Positions 49,133-61,194 of a stretch of DNA of 64,000 bases are shown piece after piece. The notes beneath the pieces were generated by a model. That model was not told the origin of the DNA and searched no databases. It saw only the letters and a list, made by a program, of their open reading frames with translations. Every line of letters begins with the position of its first letter. The first letter of the stretch is position 1. The stretch is from Pyrocephalus nanus (taxonomy: Eukaryota; Chordata; Aves; Passeriformes; Tyrannidae), in contig CM076264.1 in the NCBI GenBank assembly GCA_038380795.1, forward strand, positions 9,612,001-9,676,000, written 5' to 3'. The position numbers and the translations under genes are program-made.

Positions 49133-49187
49133 CCACCCCCCTAACACTTCCTCCCTCCTCCCCCTGCCGCCAGCTCCATCCACCCCC
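49133..49187. repeat. C-rich pyrimidine tract
   Basis: Runs of C (CCACCCCCC, CCTCCCTCCTCCCCCTGCCG, CCACCCCC) spread over ~55 bases. On the minus strand these form a loose G-quadruplex-type pattern. Confidence 0.6.
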
Positions 49188-49227
49188 TTGGTTATAATGA
49201 AAGGGGAATCTGCTACATAATCTTAAT

Positions 49228-49252
49228 TAGTAATCCATTAAATGGATTACTA
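49228..49252. repeat. perfect 12-bp inverted repeat with 1-base centre
   Basis: The left arm TAGTAATCCATT (49228-49239), a single A, and the right arm AATGGATTACTA (49241-49252) are exact reverse complements. Each arm carries TAATCC, the core bound by K50 homeodomain factors of the OTX/PITX type. A TTAATTAG sequence lies directly before the left arm and overlaps its first bases. The binding role is inference from motif knowledge. Confidence 0.85.
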
Positions 49253-49341
49253 AATAATTATTATATCCATGAAATGTCTACTTTATATAACTTTAGATAA
49301 AAAAACTTTGAGACTAATTTGATAGCAGTTGTTTGGATCAT

Positions 49342-49401
49342 TTCAGCTCTACTAACATAATTATATAATTATACTAACATAATTCAGCTCTACTAACATA
49401 A
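49342..49401. repeat. 19-bp direct repeat with a partial third copy
   Basis: 'TTCAGCTCTACTAACATAA' occurs at 49342-49360 and again at 49383-49401, identical. A shorter 'ATACTAACATAATT' lies between at 49371-49384. This looks like a recent local duplication. Confidence 0.9.
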
Positions 49402-51787
49402 CAGGAGAAAAACATGATCTTTGTAAAGAGAAGAATATGATATAGGTATTTTTGTTTATGGACAATAATCAAATATTCAGTTAATCCTGAAGTTGTGGTG
49501 CCTTCAGCCATCTTGTATCCTACTTCATGGGAGCTCACTCCATGTTTCTAGGAAGAATAAACTTTCAAACTTCTGCATATAAAATTATGGTCAGCTCCAG
49601 AAATAGTATGTTTAAGAAGAATGCCTTTAACTGAAGTTGTTTTGTTTCATAGAAAGAGCCTCATATGACTGCACTTATATTAATTATGTGAAGGTAATAT
49701 TTTCCACCAGAAAAATGTGTATTGTGTTACATATGCTTGGATCCACATGGAATTTTTTTCTTACTATTATGCCAGAAAGATTTGGGCTCATTCCCTTCTG
49801 CAGGCACTTCTCTCTCCAACTTTCAACGACACTTTTGACATTCTGGTGTTTTATATCTAGGGTTAAATTCAAGCTTTACACTGCCTTTGGCTTTCCCAAC
49901 CCTCCTGATTCTTACACCCACTACATTGCTTCATTTTGCTTCTCTGGGATTGTTTAGGGAAAGAGAGATTCACTTCAGAAAATTTCTTTGAAGATTTTAA
50001 CAGAACTGTGTGTTTTACATAATCCTACCAGTAGCTGACATGGCATAATAAGGGAAACAAAAGTACTCAGGAGACAAGAAAGTAACAGAAGATCCTACAT
50101 GGATGCTCACTTTTGAACACACAGCTCAGTCTTACTGCCACAATAGCAGGAGCAAAACCCCTTGCCATTTACTCCCCATAACTATTGTAACCATCACAGG
50201 GGAACAGCAAAAATAGCATCCTGGTTTGCATCTGGCTTCCAGCTTTACGTTAGCAGAAATGCAGGACACATGGGAAGCAAAACATGTCACACAAAAGGGG
50301 AGCCAGTCAATCTCATTTTATGGCTTTGATTCACTGATCCTCAGTTCTCCTCAGCCTTGACAAATGATAGCCCTCAGGGAAAAGATGCAGCTAACTAAGC
50401 CGATGTTACCCAGTTTGAGTGGTTAACAGAGTAGTTACAAGGCTACTCAGCACCTTGTCACTGACTTACCAGTTAGGGCATCAAATGCATGAGATTCGAC
50501 TGGTTGGTGACTATTCCTTTAGCAGTGATTATCAGATGATCTCTCTTGAGCGTCCTGAGAACAATAACTGCATTTAAGTGAGCCTCCACCAGTACAACTC
50601 CAAGGCAAACTAAGAAGCTATGAGTTGGAGCAGTGCTAAGAAAGCGGAGCAAATCCTGCGAGGATGTGCACACACGTGTCTACATATACAAGCATGCACT
50701 GAGTTGAAATACACATTGTGACTTTTTTCTACTAAAAAAAATCCAAACTACTTGCCCAGCTCTTTCCACAGATCATATCCAGCATTCAGAAGAGCCCCCT
50801 GAGCTGGCACAGACTAATTAAGAAGAAAGGGAAGGATTATATTTATGTGTAAATGATACTCTAAAAAGGAAGCACTATCAATAATGTAGTAGTAAAATAC
50901 TTGAAAGGAAATGGATTTTTGATGAAGTCAGTTTTTCAAAGTCTTTCTCCAGATAAGAGAATAATGCTTTTAAATTGCTGTTCAGGCTGACCGCTGCCAC
51001 TTGTTAACATTTTGCCCTGGGGAGAAAACACAGCTTAGCAGTACAAGGGCTCTATAATAAGCATCTTTATCTCCTTGGGATTCTTGTTATTCTTTTTTTC
51101 CTCAGTACTGTAAACCACATACCACTTGGGCTGACTCACACAGACTTCTGGAGGAGGACGTGGAAAAGAGAGCTGTTTTCTCATGAGAAGTTCAACATGG
51201 TGAAATTCCTCTTCCATTTCAGCAGCTCCAAAGCTGTTTTGCACCCAGCTTGACCCGGCAGATGTAACTCTTCTTCTCTCACTCCTTAATTTGTCTGCAT
51301 TTGGCTCAGGTTCATAGCTGTTTGGAGTGCCTGATGGCTTTCCTGGTTGGAGCTATAAAAAAAGTTTGAGCCCACTCAAATATCAGCACTAGAGTGATAT
51401 CGTAGGCTCTCCTTGGAAGAGGCAGAAAAAATGGGGCTGATGAGCTGACAGCCAACATTCCTGTCCTGCCAGCTTGAAGGATGTTGCCCACAACCAATCA
51501 CCATATGTTTGGCTCCAAATTAGGGAGCAGAGGGGCCAGAATGATGCAGAGAATTCAGATGATTGTGTTAACCTGTCTTTCAAGGGAGACAGGGAGCTTT
51601 GAAGCTTGAAAGCATCACCTCCATTCCCTCCCTTTCCTTTTCAAAGCAGTACTTCAGAGACCAGTAACAGGAATCTTCCTCTTAAACACTCTTAAAGCTT
51701 TTTGGTGGACAAAAAGAAGACACTTCTGAACTGTGTATATATCCTGTGGATTTACAGCATGTAACAGAGTACAGTTCAGAAGCCCTT

Positions 51788-51990
51788 CATTTTTACATTG
51801 GCACAGGTTGCCCAGAGAAGCTGGGGATGTCCCATCTGTAGAAGTGTTCAAGAACAGCCTAGATGGGGCTCTGAACAATGTGTTCTAGTGGAATGTGTCC
51901 CTGCCCATGGCATGGGAGGGGTGGAACAAGGTAATCTTTACCATCCTTTCCAACCTAAATCATTTTGTGATACCATGACCCTGTGATTCA
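51788..51990 (+). mobile_element. CR1 LINE 3' fragment, plus strand
   Basis: Recognisable CR1 3' sequence: 'GGCACAGGTTGCCCAGAGAA', 'AAGTGTTCAAGAACAGCCTA', 'GATGGGGCTCTGAACAA', 'GTGTCCCTGCCCATGGCATG', 'TTTCCAACCTAAATCATTTT', and a tail of imperfect octamers ending near 'GTGATTCAG'. The remaining ORF2 codons encode only the last part of the protein. A second CR1 in the same orientation starts about 130 bases downstream and belongs to a different 3' UTR type. Confidence 0.92.
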
Positions 51991-52120
51991 GTTTAGATCC
52001 AGCAAATCTGCAGTTCAACAAAGGGAACGGTATAAAAACAAGTAAGATCAGAAAGCACTAAAACAGCTGCATGCAGCACTAAGTTAAAAATTTACACTGT
52101 TTCAGACTCAAACTGGTTTG

Positions 52121-52667
52121 AGTTCTCAGCAGTGTTGAGGGCGTATCTCGAGTGCTGTGTGCAGTTCTGAGCCTCTCACTACAGAAAACTCTGAGGTTCT
52201 GGATCATGTCCAGAGAAGGGCAAATGGAGCTGGTGAAGGGTCCAGAGGGTAAGTCCTATGAGAAGCAGCTGAGGGAGCTGAGGTTGTTTAGCCTAAAGAA
52301 AAGGGGGCTCAGTGGTGACCTTATCACTCTCTACAACTACCTGAAAAGAGGTTGTATCCAAGTGGATGTTGGACTCTTCTTGCAGGTAACAAGTGACAAG
52401 AGGAGAGGACAGAGTCTCAGGTTTCAAACTGTGCCAGGGAAGGTTCAGGGTAGATATTAGGAGGAATTTCTTCACAGAAAGGGTGATTAAACATTGGAAT
52501 GCACTGCCCAGGGAGGTAATGGAGTCACTGTCCATAGAGGTGTTTAAGAAAAGACTGGACATGGCACCTAGTGCCATGGTGTAGTGGACATGGTGGTGTT
52601 TGGTCAAAGGTTGGACTCAGTAATCTCAGAGGTCCTTCCCAACCTGATTGATTCTGTGATTCTGTCA
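52121..52667 (+). mobile_element. CR1 LINE, plus strand, 5' truncated, ORF2 C-terminus
   Basis: From the left it encodes a decayed 'LVRPHLEYCVQF'-type region, then 'KSYEKQLRELRLFSLKKRG', 'DLITLYNYLKRGC' (about 52251-52352), then after a frame change 'LCQGRFRVDIRRNFFTERV' and 'HWNALPREVMESLSIEVFKK' to a stop at about 52584. The 3' UTR ends 'GATTGATTCTGTGATTCTGT'. It closely resembles the CR1 at 25 kb, so both likely come from the same or a sister subfamily. The reverse transcriptase core is absent and the copy is inactive. Confidence 0.93.
52152..52584 (+). pseudogene. CR1 ORF2 C-terminal fragment, frameshifted
   Basis: Two overlapping open frames (52152-52460 and 52393-52584) carry successive parts of the CR1 ORF2 C-terminus. 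The protein is cut by a frame change in about 52393-52460. No start, promoter or catalytic motif remains. It is part of the CR1 copy and is not a host gene. Confidence 0.88.
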
Positions 52668-53740
52668 TAAGGGGAATGTCCTTATGCCTTCACTGTCCCT
52701 CCCTTTTCAGTGTTGGAGACAGTCAGGGGAGTCTTCAACAACAACAAAGCTTAAAGCTATGCAAATTCAAGATCTTATTAGGTTGCCAATTTTATGCCTG
52801 TACCACAGGAGCCATTCCATCACAGAAATCTACAAACAAATTGATCTGCCACCACTACAAATGCTAGTCAAGGTTTTCTTCTTTGGTCCCTCATCAGTTT
52901 GCACACCACCTCGTCTTCCACACTGGCTGGCCACAGGCCTAAATGGCAAGGCAGCAAATCTTACATGTGCAGAGATGAACTGAGGAAGGACAAGAAAAGA
53001 GAACATCAAGTCCAGGTTAAAAGGTCAGAGGTACTTCTGCTGTGAAGGCCAGTGGGATTTGTAGGCAGGCTAATTTTGGGCTGCCTTGGAACGACAGCAG
53101 TGCACTACATTGAGCCACTGACATACTGAACATGGGTGCTCAGAGCATGATCCCAGAGAGGAATGCTAACCTGTACCAAATGCATATGAGAGATGTTAAT
53201 TCTAAGCCAATATTCCCAAACAAGGCATCACCTCCTGCTCTTTCTGGCAGGTTGTAGTTCCATGTACCACCACTCCACGTGGTGGCACAGGCTGCCACCA
53301 ACTGCAGTGTGCTGTGCCTGTGCTCTTCCAAAGCACTGCTGCAGCACTGCTTCTTGCTACAAACATGCATGTTTTTTTGACACTAATGTGTGACCTTAGA
53401 GAATTTATTAATGGAAAACGTTGCAGCTTGCAGAGGAAAAGAGTTTTAGCCTGAAGCAGGCTGTCATGGGATGACTGCTCCATTTTGGATGTCAGTGAGT
53501 AAAGCAACGTGAAGTTAGCTAAAGGTGACCTAGAAAGGAAGAGAAAAAAACATGGGATTTGTGTCTTTGTTATGGCATACAAGGACTTTGTGAAATGCTC
53601 TTTTTCTATTTGTAATGGTTGTTTTACTTGTGCAGTTGCTCATAGTAGACATCTAGGTATAATATGTGCGTGGCCATAATATTCTCTACATAAATATACT
53701 GTTTGTCTAACAGATGTCTGAACCTCAGAGTTGACAGCTT

Positions 53741-53742
<2 letters not shown>

Positions 53743-53796
<54 letters not shown>
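53743..53796. repeat. poly-T tract (54 T)
   Basis: The longest homopolymer in the window, uninterrupted. It is likely variable in length and error-prone in assembly. No adjoining coding or RNA-gene remnant supports a retrocopy. Confidence 0.9.
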
Positions 53797-53797
<1 letters not shown>

Positions 53798-56076
53798 GCA
53801 ACTAGGTGTAAATTCCAGCTTGGAAGATGTAATAACATGTAGGCTATATGGAATTATTAAAGTTAAACAAAGACACTAGTTTAGAAAATGTTAGTTGCAA
53901 CAGAACACAGCCTTTTCAAAAAGGAAAAAAAAAAAAGTAAACATGGTTGTTTTTAAGGGGATTTGATAGTAAATGTAAAATATTCATCTTTTTGATTTAT
54001 CTGTGTGTCTGTAATTTTTCTCCATGAACTTTCTCCAGAACGGGTATCAGCCTTTTTGCCCAGCATCACAGTGAGGCAAAGTTCTCTAGGGTTGTAACAA
54101 AATGCTGTCCCTCAGCAAGTCATTTGGGCCCCAACAGATTGTTACCTGCAACCACTATTTACTTCTTCTTCAGTAAAAAGACAAATTTGTACAGGTTGCA
54201 AAACACCAAGGAACAACACAGATGGCTTAATCACGTCAAGGAATGAGAAGGGAGATGAACAAACCTGTTTCTAACTTGGCTTTACTTCTGTCCACACTAA
54301 TGACTTCAAGTGGCAAATAAACCCCAAATCTAAGCTTTTGAAAGCAGCACAAAATTTGTAATCCCTTTTCTCTTGTTAATACTAAGGGAAAGACCAAGAG
54401 TCAAAATATTCCCAAAGTAAAAATCAAGTATTCCAGAACCATGCAAATAAATAAAAGGCAAGAAAAGGAAGCTGCAAAAGTCATCTCAAAAGTAGGACAA
54501 AGATCTTTAACAAACAACTGCTAAAATATGGAAAAAGAAATAAATCTTGAGTGCCACATTCTGTGATCTAGAAGACTAAAATAACATTTGGAGACCCATG
54601 AATCATTATGAAGTATTTCAGAACTGTTGGCTTTCCCCCAGACACATCCCTAAAGACATACTGTGGGAACATTCTTTGCACAAAGTATTCTAGCTGCAAT
54701 ACAGTTGGTAGCTTCCCATGAACTTATAGGTCCAGTGTTACTGTAAATACAGTATGTTAAATTTAAGAGGAAAAAAAAAGTCTTTCAAGAACAAAAAGAC
54801 AGTATACTGTAAGAATACTCAAAAATAGCCACCCCTGCTTTTTTGATGTTTAAAAGACCAGATGTTCAGAAACATACATATGCAATGACAAGTCCAGCTT
54901 AGATGTGCCACTGCCACTGCCAGCATCATATGCATCCACTTACTCTTAATGTAATTTACTGCTTTTTGGCAAAGTAAGTACCATTTAAGAGAAAGAGTCC
55001 ATGGCCAGCAAGTTGGGCTAACACAAGATGCTCTGTTTTATGTGACATGAAGCACATTTCTTGGTTTAGAAAGTTTCTCTCCTCACTTTTCTTCCAGCAT
55101 GCAGTTCCCATCTCCCACCCTACCCCTACTTCTAAGCTTGATTTTAGTTATTGCTCTCTAATCTTTCCCACATCCAGTAACTGCACATAAGCAGCACCCA
55201 AATCCACTACAGTGAATTTGCTGGTGTTGAATCTTTAAAAGCAGGAAAAATGAGTAAGTTTGGAGCCAGAGGTCAGAAAAAGAGCTGTTTGAGTAAACTC
55301 CATTCACAAAAAAAAAGAGTCTGAAATGATGCAGAATAAGTTCTCAGTCTAGCAAGGCAAAACATATGTTTCTTCTGCTCCTGTCCATCATTCCATGAGC
55401 ATGGCTGCCACTTTGGCTTACAATCAGCAATACCTTACTCCCCAGGTAGTCCTATTGAAAACTATGAGACTAGGCGGGGAATAGCATTCTCAGTATTAAT
55501 AGCAGCAGCGAGGCTGTCCCTTTGTCAGTCATGTGTAATCTGTGCTTTTATTAAAAATAGTTGGAAGAGCTGATATCTGTGCTGACAGTTTCCAGCCCTG
55601 ATGCAGTAACCCATTCAGTTTGTAAAGGGATTAGTGCTCCAGATGCTGCAACAAATCTTGTAACTGCCCAATTATCACTTGATGGCCACACCTCTTTGGC
55701 ACCCTAGGGGCCATGTCATTGGAGATAAGCTCTGTTTATGTTAACTTAGTGTCAGGATGTACAGCATATGTCTATGAAGCTGGATGAGTGCCCTTTTTCA
55801 GGATGTTCTGTACATTTACACTGTGCAGCCAAGAGCCCTGAAGGTGTTGAAAGAGAAGAAAAGGCCTTTCATAGAGCTTAATCCAATTAAAGCACATTAA
55901 TGAAGGTTAGGATCTTCTGTCACATTATCCAGACACATACTTTCATGCATCATCATCTGATTTCAGAGTCTGATTTTCTTTTAAGGCTTCTCATCTTCAC
56001 CAAGAAAATGGGATGGGAAATTCAACATTTAAAATACTGAGATGAGATTTCTGCACCATTCCTTTCTTTTTTTCCC

Positions 56077-56092
56077 CTCTCTCTCTCTCTCT
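56077..56092. repeat. (CT)8 microsatellite
   Basis: A short run of CT units following a C/T-rich stretch. Confidence 0.8.
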
Positions 56093-58992
56093 GAAAGAAA
56101 TATAATGTTTATTTTAAAATAATGGCTTGTTTCATCAGGTGATACAAATTGGCATACATCCAGTACAGCCTAGGAAGCAACCTCAAATAATACCTCCTAA
56201 GCTTTTGTTTGAGGGATTGTAAGATCTTAGTGCAGATGAGCAAAGGAAGAAAAAAACAGGGAGATTGAAACACCACACACTGTAAGTGAATAAAGGATTT
56301 GAGGCACTGTCACTGCTAGAATGGTATCAGCTTGATTGCTCTAATAGCTTTGAGAGCACCTTCCCATCATCATCACTCTGTGCAGTCATCAGAGAGAGAT
56401 CTGCCATCCTTGATCAGAAAAGAAAGGCAGATTCTCATCTCTGTACAACCCTCTTTATACCACTTCAACAAGGCAGAGGATATGAGAGGAGAGTTTATGC
56501 AGGCAGGTGAGCATCTTCTCTCTGCAGGAGAGTCTGTGGCTGCAGTGAAGCTGTCCTGCCCTTCTGAATTTTCCTGGGAGTAGCTGAAGAACACAAATCC
56601 TCAGGCTAGAAAGGCTGGAACCAGAAGCAGCCTAATTTTCAAAGCTCAGGCAACAGGCAAAGATCCATTAAAGAGAGAATGCTACTGGAGAAAAAATTAT
56701 TGGGGAAATTCAATAATGTCCAAAAAAATACACTTTGATTTCATCATTATCCTGTGACACAAGTGTGGCAGTTTCTAACCACATCAGCCTCCCAGTTGGT
56801 TACTGCTGCCTCCCTACAGAAGGCTACTGGTTTTGTACCACAGCTGTTAAGAACACATCATTGCATTCCTTATCCATGTCAGTGCAAATGCCAGTTGCCT
56901 ATGTCACCTGGTAATGAAGGCTGCTTAAATTAACTCTGCACAGAAAGCCTACAAGAATGCCCAGTCACCCTCAGAAGTTCCACTTGCTCATACCCACTTC
57001 TCAGTCAACTACAGAAAGAAAATAGACAGTTAATTCTAATTATCCCATCGCTGACCCTCTACCTTCAGTCTTTATGTCTTCTTGAAACTACTGCTTCAGG
57101 CTGCATGGAGACTCAGACATTGTATTTTTGCTTTCCCTCTGAGCCAGCAGGACAAAATATTCTAGTTTCCCAACAAAACACTGCATGATGTGTAGTGCCC
57201 ACTAGTGGCTCAGTCCGATTGCTGATGTCGGGATCCAGGCACATAAGCTGAAATTTATGCAATCTGTGCTCCGATATTTGCAGTACTAGGTCTGAAAGAA
57301 AGAGGGCAAGCAGCCAGACCTGCTGGGCCTCTTCAACAGAATCGGTGAGAGACTGAAAGAATTAATGGAATATGCAGGGAAGGAACTTCTTATTAGCATG
57401 CAAGGGACATCTAGAGCCTACAAGGAATGCTCGGTTTTTAACAGATATCTTCTTTGGGGTTTATTAAGTTTGCTCTTACTCCAAGCAAAGAAAGCAATGC
57501 AGCAGGCATGACCTGTGTGCCTAATTTCTCAGTTTTATTTAAAGTATTACTGAGGAGTATGCCCTGAAGAGGACTACATACATTTCTGAAAATTCATGTT
57601 TGAAAAAACATGTCTCGTTGTACATTGCTTTGCTATCTCACATGCACCAAAATGAATGTTATTTCAAATTCAAGTCAAACCAACTTCTCTCAACCTCCTT
57701 CTGTGGAAGGATAGGGTACTTAGAACCAATTTTGGAACTTAAAATGTGCGTGAGGACTTATAACTATGAAGATATTTGCAGGAGTGGTTGATGGAAAGCT
57801 AAAATGTAATGAAGAGGCATAAACCATATTGTGCTGTTTTTATCTTATTATTTCTCACGTGTCAAGCAAGTGCAAGTACTACTGCTATAACCTCAAGAAC
57901 ACTCCCCATATAGTTGTGCTTAGGACACCACAGACATCATCCTGATTAAACCCATATCCATTAACCTACCTGGGATAGCCATTTCCTTCTAAGCAGATGC
58001 AACTATTAAAGCTCATTCAGCACCAGAGTCACTGTACACAGCTTCATCCACTTTTCCTGAGCCTTGTGTGCCTTGTTCTACAACCTTCAGCCAATGTGAG
58101 ACATCAAAATCCCTATGAACTTGCCCCCAAAGCTTTGGGGATGAACAAAGTACAAATACTTCACTGGCTTAGGTCAGTCTAATCTAATTCTAGCATTCAA
58201 TACAATGTATGTGTAGCAGCCACCTGGGAAGCTAAGGCAACTTGTTCCATATATTCTCCCTGCTGGCTATATGCTGACAGTTGAGATCAGTGGCAATTGC
58301 AGAGCAAAACCCCATGAAGTCATTTCATAATTAACAGTTACCTATTCTGAAGCAATATTTGTGTGCTTTCTTAATGCCTTCAGTGCTATGTTAACGTCCT
58401 GGTGCACAAGATGTCATTAGCATTCATTTGGCAAATACAGATTTGGCACTAATGTTACTCTGAGAACACGTAGAACCAGATAGCCTTTAACTTTGGAAAA
58501 GCTGGCACCCCATTAGAATCCCTTTCTGATTTTATCCTGTTTCTGGTTATCACTGGTCACATTAATCACTGTATGAATGTAATTGTGAAATTGTCATTTT
58601 TTATGAAAGGAAAAGGTTGTCCTTGTGACAGGCTTACATTTCTGTGTGCCGTGTTTTATACCAGTAGTAGCAGCCTTAACAAAGAGCATGTGACCTGATT
58701 TCCCAGATGTCTGTAAATGTACTTGGCATTGAATTTTAAATCTGACTGAATTCAAAGCTCTTCATATAAAACACAACTTGAGTTAACTTTTATCTCTATT
58801 TTTTCCCTTTCTGTCTCTCAGCAGCTGTTCTTCTTTTATTATTTCATGTGCTATATTCAATATGCAAAGTTTCCTTGTTTGTTAGAGTGCATTACACTTT
58901 CTAATGCATCTGTCATGCTGAAAAACAGGAAAGTAGCATAAAGCCTCTCTTGTGATTTTTCCCCCCAGTTGAAGGAAGGCTTAGTTAGAAGG

Positions 58993-59026
58993 AAAAAAAA
59001 AAAAAAAAAGAAAGAAAGAAAAGAAA
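58993..59026. repeat. poly-A (17) plus (GAAA)n tract
   Basis: Seventeen A bases followed by about four GAAA-type units. Simple purine sequence. Confidence 0.85.
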
Positions 59027-61124
59027 TTTGCCTCTGAGAATCTAGAAAGCTTAAGAAAAAGGTTCTTCATCCTTATGAAACTTTAAAAATTAAAATACTA
59101 ATGAATTTAATGCTTAGAAATGACAAAACATGACTGGTCCTGGGAATTTTCCTTAAAGGGGTGATTTGGGAGCTAAGACACAAGACAGAAAAGGGACCTG
59201 GATTCTGTTCTACATCGACCAAGAGCTTACTGGTTAACCTCTCAGGCTGTGCCAGTCCTGGAGATATTTAGAAAAATAATCCATATCCTCATCTGAACCA
59301 AAGCAGGACCCTACGGGAGTTGGGCTTTTAGATAAAACCGCTAGACCTGTTTTTACCCTCCCTTACATTAAATCTGCCAAAACTGAGCCAAAGTCATATG
59401 GCTCAGTCCTGCCTCAGAAGTCTTTTCCACACTAATGCTTCCTAGATTATAAACTACTGGAGCTTTGTGGTTAAATTTCTTTGGAGCAGACAGATCACCA
59501 GGGCTGGATCTGGGTATTTCTTGGCAGCAGTCAGGATTATGAGACACTAGGAGAAACCTAGCCTGAGCTGTACAAAACTGTAGCTCAGGCTAATTCACCC
59601 TCCCAAAGTCCCAGAAGCAGATCACTCCTGCAGAATTCCAGACGGACACAGCCCCCACCTTATGGAATCCTTCTGTATCTCCACAGCATGCTGCATAGCA
59701 CTGAACAGCTTTCAAAACTACTCACACTATAGGGCATTCTCAATAGTAAAAAAAACCAAACAAACAGAATTAATGGACATTTAAATAAACATTAGGAAAT
59801 ATCACTCTTTCCTGGGGCACATATGAACTATATCCCTTTTTGAGTGTGTATTATATGTATAATATGTACATGTATAAGGACTGTTATGAACATAAATTAT
59901 GGATACTTAATATTTTTTATGTTTTTTGAAAGCCAAGCTCAATCTAATAAACAGGGCTAAATGTATGAATTTTTGAAATGGCTGCTGTTTACTTCCAAAA
60001 GCAGGTGGTCACAAAAAAATTCCTATCCCTGACCAGTTTTCTGGCAGGTTTTGCTGGTTCCTCCTGATTTCAACAAAGTTTCATTGGGGCAAAATTCCTT
60101 CCAGCTCCCTGCCTGGCACCCAAGTCAGAGGCTGGAGTGTGTCTCCAGCAGCTGGTCAGCCAATGTGCTTCAAAGTTCAACCCATATTCTTTCATGAATT
60201 TTCAAAGATCTGGTCTTCACTTTGGAGCAGAGCAATATGAGATCTAACGTTATCACCTGTGAAACAGCACAATCTTTTTCCACCCACAACTTCTTCAAGT
60301 CCAAATATCCCCCGTCTTCCATATTATGCATGAGCTTTCCTCAGGTTTTTTGTTGATTAACAACTAAAATGGAGCCACTAGGCAAAGTTACAACACAGAT
60401 GTTGTCTGACTTCATTCAAAGTCTAGTGTTGACAATATGTAGCTACACTGAGCTGTGACTCTGGCCAGAGTCTGCAGCCTCATCTGGCCTGGCAAACGCT
60501 AACCCCTTTTTAATTGGGTCAGTGTGGGCTGTGTTGTAACTTATCCGTGCAGCTCCCTTGTTTTAAAAGCTCAGAGCATTCCTGTCTCCGGACACAGCCA
60601 CAGCACATTCCCAGCAGGACCTGCTGAAAAATGGAAACTATCTGTTTGCACACAGTCCAAAAGCCCAGCACAACCTTTAAACAGATGGCAATATTTTGGC
60701 AAAAAAAAAAATAAACTTGGTACTGACCCTCTAGCTTGTCTATATCTTGTTTCCAGGCTATTTGGTCTCTCTGAATGCTATCTTAATGTTTTGTAAATAC
60801 TATTTTATCTACCAATCTATCTGCATGCTAACATTTTCAAGTAATCTAAAACCACAGTTTGAAATGGTATTTAAGTGCCTAAAGTCCTTTAAAACTTCTA
60901 ATTGGCTTTTAAATACAGGTCTGATTGACTCAGAACTAGATCTATAATCAGGAATTACATGCTAAACACGTTCCTAATTTTAACTATACAGGCACATAGC
61001 CAACATTATGTAGTGCTTATGCAACTTATGTAGCACTGAGGGGTTGCAGTTAAGACTGAGTTCCAGAGAGAAAAGTGAGCTAGAAAATACTCATTTGAAT
61101 GATACCCACAAAATCAGGGTGGAA

Positions 61125-61153
61125 ATATATATGTGTGTGTATATATATATATT

Positions 61154-61186
<33 letters not shown>

Positions 61187-61194
61187 TATATAAA
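61125..61194. repeat. (TA)n / (TG)n compound microsatellite
   Basis: About 70 bases, almost entirely alternating TA with a short (TG)4 interruption near the left end. The tract is self-complementary and could extrude a hairpin. It is probably length-polymorphic. Confidence 0.9.

Larger units (their letters stand above)
46759..51787. other. unique noncoding sequence, no gene seen
   Basis: About 5 kb. It holds a TATA-like motif followed by a consensus splice donor (47082-47210), a C-rich tract at 49133-49187, the palindrome at 49228-49252 and the direct repeats at 49342-49401. No protein-coding exon is recognised. Confidence 0.5.
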
